The notes beneath the pieces are model-generated. The model saw only the letters and a program-made list of their open reading frames with translations. It ran no database searches and was not told where the DNA came from. The position numbers were made by a program, and so were the translations under genes. From an uncultured Flammeovirgaceae bacterium (GTDB taxonomy: Bacteria > Bacteroidota > Bacteroidia > Cytophagales > Cyclobacteriaceae): 8,108 bases of DNA. The stretch spans positions 1 through 8,108 of the forward strand of contig CAMLLI010000154.1 of NCBI GenBank assembly GCA_946480685.1, in the 5' to 3' direction. This document shows positions 5,787 through 8,108 of the stretch, in pieces; the first letter of the stretch is position 1, and each line of letters starts with the position of its first letter.

Positions 5787-8108
5787 ACTTGAGCGTTTTG
5801 GTTAGTTTGAAGTTTAAGGTAATCTTGGTTCCGTGATGCTTCACACTGGTTATACGTAAAACACCGTGAATCCTGTCGGCTCTTTCGCGAATATTTTGAA
5901 GACCGTTTGATTTTTCTACATCGCCGGTCAAAAAGCCTATACCATCGTCTTCGAAACTCATCTCAAAACCCTGGTCATCGGTTCGGCTCAACTGCAGGGC
6001 TACGTTACGCGCTTCCGAATATTTGAATGCGTTGGTCATAGCTTCCTTAAAGATCAGGTTTGCCTCGCGACTGAATCCGTACGGAAGTTTGATCTTCTCT
6101 TTTACTTCATTGAATGCGCGGAACTGGATATTCTTTTCTTCAAAAAGTTTTTCTCCGAAGTCGCGGATGTGTATAAACAATTTGGACAGCTCATCATTCA
6201 CCGGATCGATAGACCAGATAAAATCGCGCGTACCGGTATATAAATACTTGGCAGAGTCTTCCACTTTGGTATACAAGTCGCTGCTGCCAATACCCGTACC
6301 GTTGCTGTGGCCGTTACCATTACCATTGCTGCTCAGTTTTAACAGACTTATATAGTTGATGATGCGCGTAAGCTGATTTCCCATTTCATCGTGGAAGTCG
6401 CGGGCAATTTCTTTTCGTAACGTTTCCTGCTCTTTCGCACGGATGCGTTCCATCATCAGCATCTTGTTTACTTTTTGTCGCACGCGCAGGTACATGATCA
6501 GCGTAATGATACCGGCGATCAGAATAAGGAGTCCCACCACGAATGACGTAGTCTGATAGAACGGAGCCTTCACTGAAAATGCATACGCTATTTTTTTATG
6601 ACTCCAGCTTCCTTCCTTATCCGTACTCATTACATGAAATACATAATTACCCGGAGGAAGATTGCTATAGGTAACTTCACTCATGGACGAAGGCTGCGAC
6701 CATTTCTTATCGAAGTTCTCGAGGTAATATTTAAATTTTACAGATTTAGGATAGCGCTTGTCTACACGATTAAAGTAAAAGGTAACATGGTTTCTGTCCG
6801 GTGGCAACTGCGGATTTACCGGTATCTTGAAAAAGCCATCTGTTGTATCCGCGAATTCACGCGGTTCATATTCCCCGTAAAATATATCTATATCTGTCAG
6901 GTGCAGGTCAAATGATTTACCGGGTTCATCACTCAGATCATTAAACTCATATAGCCCGTCTACCAATCCAAAATATTTATCATCGCCTGACAGATTGAAC
7001 GCATTCAGATTGGTTTCAACTCCGGTAAGACCGTTATCATATCCATAGTATAGATTCTCGGTCACTTCCAATTTACGATCGAGCTTCACACGATTTATAC
7101 CTTTCTCTGTACCAATCCACAAATTATCTTTATCATCGGCCGCGGCAAAGTATATAAAGTCAGATGCCAGGCCTTCTTCTGTTGTTATAAACTTGCGCCT
7201 GCGGGTTTTAGGATTGAAGACAACAACGCCTGCTCCACCCGTACCGAGTGTGAGTAATGAATCCTGGTAAGGAAGAATACTCATGATCGATGTATTGCTA
7301 AGTCCTGCTATCTGTATTACATCGAGTTTTCCATCGCGCATCGTCTGTATATTCAGATCTGTTGCCACGTACATGGTCTTATACCGCTTCGAGTAATGCA
7401 AGTGCCATATACCATTACTCAGCAATCCGTTTGTTGTATTATAGTTATGAAACGACTTGCCATCGTAATGAGACAATCCTCCGCCGGTGCCGGCCCACAA
7501 GTCACCGTTCTCATCAAACTCGATCGCGGATATAAGATTACCGGAGAGTCCATCCTCGCGTGTATACCAGATAAACTTATTGCGCGCTTCATCATATTTG
7601 CCTAGCCCGAACGTTGTGCCTACCCAGATCGTACCATCGGGAGCCTGCTTGATTACACCAATGCTGTTTCGATACGATTCGTGCGGATCAACAAACGCGG
7701 TTGTCTTTCCATTCTTGATACGATATAATCCTTTATTCAATGTGCCGATCCATTTCGCTCCGTTTCTGTCGTTCAGGATAGACATAACACCGCGCAGGTT
7801 CTCCGAGCTGCAACGATTAAAGTCCTGTATAAAATATTTATAGAGTCCGCGGCCATCCGAAGCAAACCACGTGTTGCCTTCGGAATCTTTCAGCACCTGC
7901 AGAACAGAAACATCTTTTAATATTGTATCGCGCTTTACTTCGTTACCTGCTACCTTCTCGCGCAGCAGGTTCGCACCATCGCGCGTCCAGAACACATCCT
8001 CCTTTTCATCGTATAGCAGAATCATGTGTTTCAATGGTAACTGCAGCGGCTCGACTCTGCGCTCTTTATAGTTTACAATGAAATAACCGACTGAACTTCG
8101 AAACGCGA
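5770..8108 (-). CDS. Propeller/Y_Y_Y sensor histidine kinase, N-terminus cut by window edge
   Basis: The frame is open to the window edge (778 codons seen), so the true start lies outside; a TTG at 8034 is just an internal codon. The first two-thirds are two-component-propeller (reg_prop) blades, about eight, recognisable by repeats such as NTWFASDGRGLYKY, TIWVGTTFGLGKYD and NLWIGTEKGINRV. A Y_Y_Y domain follows at about 6770-6560 (KYYLENFDKKWSQ, LPPGNYVFHVMSTD). One membrane helix is at about 6550-6485 (FVVGLLILIAGIITLIMYL), then a short coiled coil and a HisKA_3 domain with RDFHDEMGNQLTRI; the phospho-His codon is 6393-6391. The HATPase domain has an N box (KEAMTNAFKYSEA) and G boxes (FEDDGIGF, GLQNIRERA). 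Family role: binding of a periplasmic signal drives phosphotransfer to the regulator encoded next. It resembles the sensor half of Bacteroides hybrid sensors, but the regulator is a separate protein. A Gly/Asn-rich insert sits in the DHp loop (6333-6280). Full-length relatives are roughly 950-1100 aa. Confidence 0.96.
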   Translation of the reverse strand, partial: AFRSSVGYFIVNYKERRVEPLQLPLKHMILLYDEKEDVFWTRDGANLLREKVAGNEVKRDTILKDVSVLQVLKDSEGNTWFASDGRGLYKYFIQDFNRCSSENLRGVMSILNDRNGAKWIGTLNKGLYRIKNGKTTAFVDPHESYRNSIGVIKQAPDGTIWVGTTFGLGKYDEARNKFIWYTREDGLSGNLISAIEFDENGDLWAGTGGGLSHYDGKSFHNYNTTNGLLSNGIWHLHYSKRYKTMYVATDLNIQTMRDGKLDVIQIAGLSNTSIMSILPYQDSLLTLGTGGAGVVVFNPKTRRRKFITTEEGLASDFIYFAAADDKDNLWIGTEKGINRVKLDRKLEVTENLYYGYDNGLTGVETNLNAFNLSGDDKYFGLVDGLYEFNDLSDEPGKSFDLHLTDIDIFYGEYEPREFADTTDGFFKIPVNPQLPPDRNHVTFYFNRVDKRYPKSVKFKYYLENFDKKWSQPSSMSEVTYSNLPPGNYVFHVMSTDKEGSWSHKKIAYAFSVKAPFYQTTSFVVGLLILIAGIITLIMYLRVRQKVNKMLMMERIRAKEQETLRKEIARDFHDEMGNQLTRIINYISLLKLSSNGNGNGHSNGTGIGSSDLYTKVEDSAKYLYTGTRDFIWSIDPVNDELSKLFIHIRDFGEKLFEEKNIQFRAFNEVKEKIKLPYGFSREANLIFKEAMTNAFKYSEARNVALQLSRTDDQGFEMSFEDDGIGFLTGDVEKSNGLQNIRERADRIHGVLRITSVKHHGTKITLNFKLTKTLKYGLAL

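Noticed and set aside
5770..8034. TTG at 8034 as the kinase start
   Set aside because: The frame continues open upstream to the window edge with propeller-like sequence (SVGYFIVNYKERRVEPLQLP), so the gene is 5'-truncated here.
1..8108. Insertion sequences, CRISPR arrays, tRNA or rRNA genes
   Set aside because: No transposase-like protein, regularly spaced direct repeats, or cloverleaf/rRNA sequence was seen on either strand.

Overview
The window looks like a Bacteroidota chromosome, probably from the class Cytophagia (genus not resolvable). The evidence is a SusC/SusD outer-membrane pair, a Y_Y_Y/propeller sensor kinase, weak or absent Shine-Dalgarno sequences, and a SusC with the AWA|QE signal peptide and 'GEVIVTAVGI' Ton-box region typical of that group. 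All four protein genes lie on the minus strand, so transcription runs from high to low coordinates.

Layout in transcription order: (1) 8108-5770, a two-component sensor histidine kinase missing its N-terminus at the window edge. It has periplasmic propeller repeats, a Y_Y_Y domain, one membrane helix and a HisKA_3/HATPase core. (2) 5786-5154, a NarL/LuxR-type response regulator whose start overlaps the kinase end by 17 bp. (3) 5153-4422, a 732-bp gene-free region with two minus-strand intrinsic terminators, a candidate structured small RNA between them, and candidate operators and a leader hairpin in front of susC. (4) 4421-1173, a complete SusC/RagA-family TonB-dependent transporter (1082 aa). 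(5) 1154-1, a SusD/RagB-like surface lipoprotein, cut at its C-terminus by the window edge, starting 18 bp after the susC stop.

How the parts may work together (inference): the kinase senses a signal in the periplasm and phosphorylates the regulator at Asp59. The regulator may then act on the susCD promoter in the long gap. SusD captures a nutrient at the cell surface and SusC imports it using TonB energy. The substrate cannot be named, because no enzyme gene is visible.

The most interesting signal is in the gap. A minus-strand transcript ending at the perfect terminator at 4895-4913 would carry a 15-nt stretch exactly complementary to the susC mRNA across its start codon. Next to it is a stem-loop (4924-4962) whose 12-nt loop is antisense to an AACCTAAACTT-ATG leader of the kind I associate with SusC genes of this group. 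Either this is an undescribed antisense-type small RNA controlling SusC translation, or it is the relic of an opposite-facing susC start (it encodes MKKFLLV-stop on the plus strand). The sequence alone does not decide between these.
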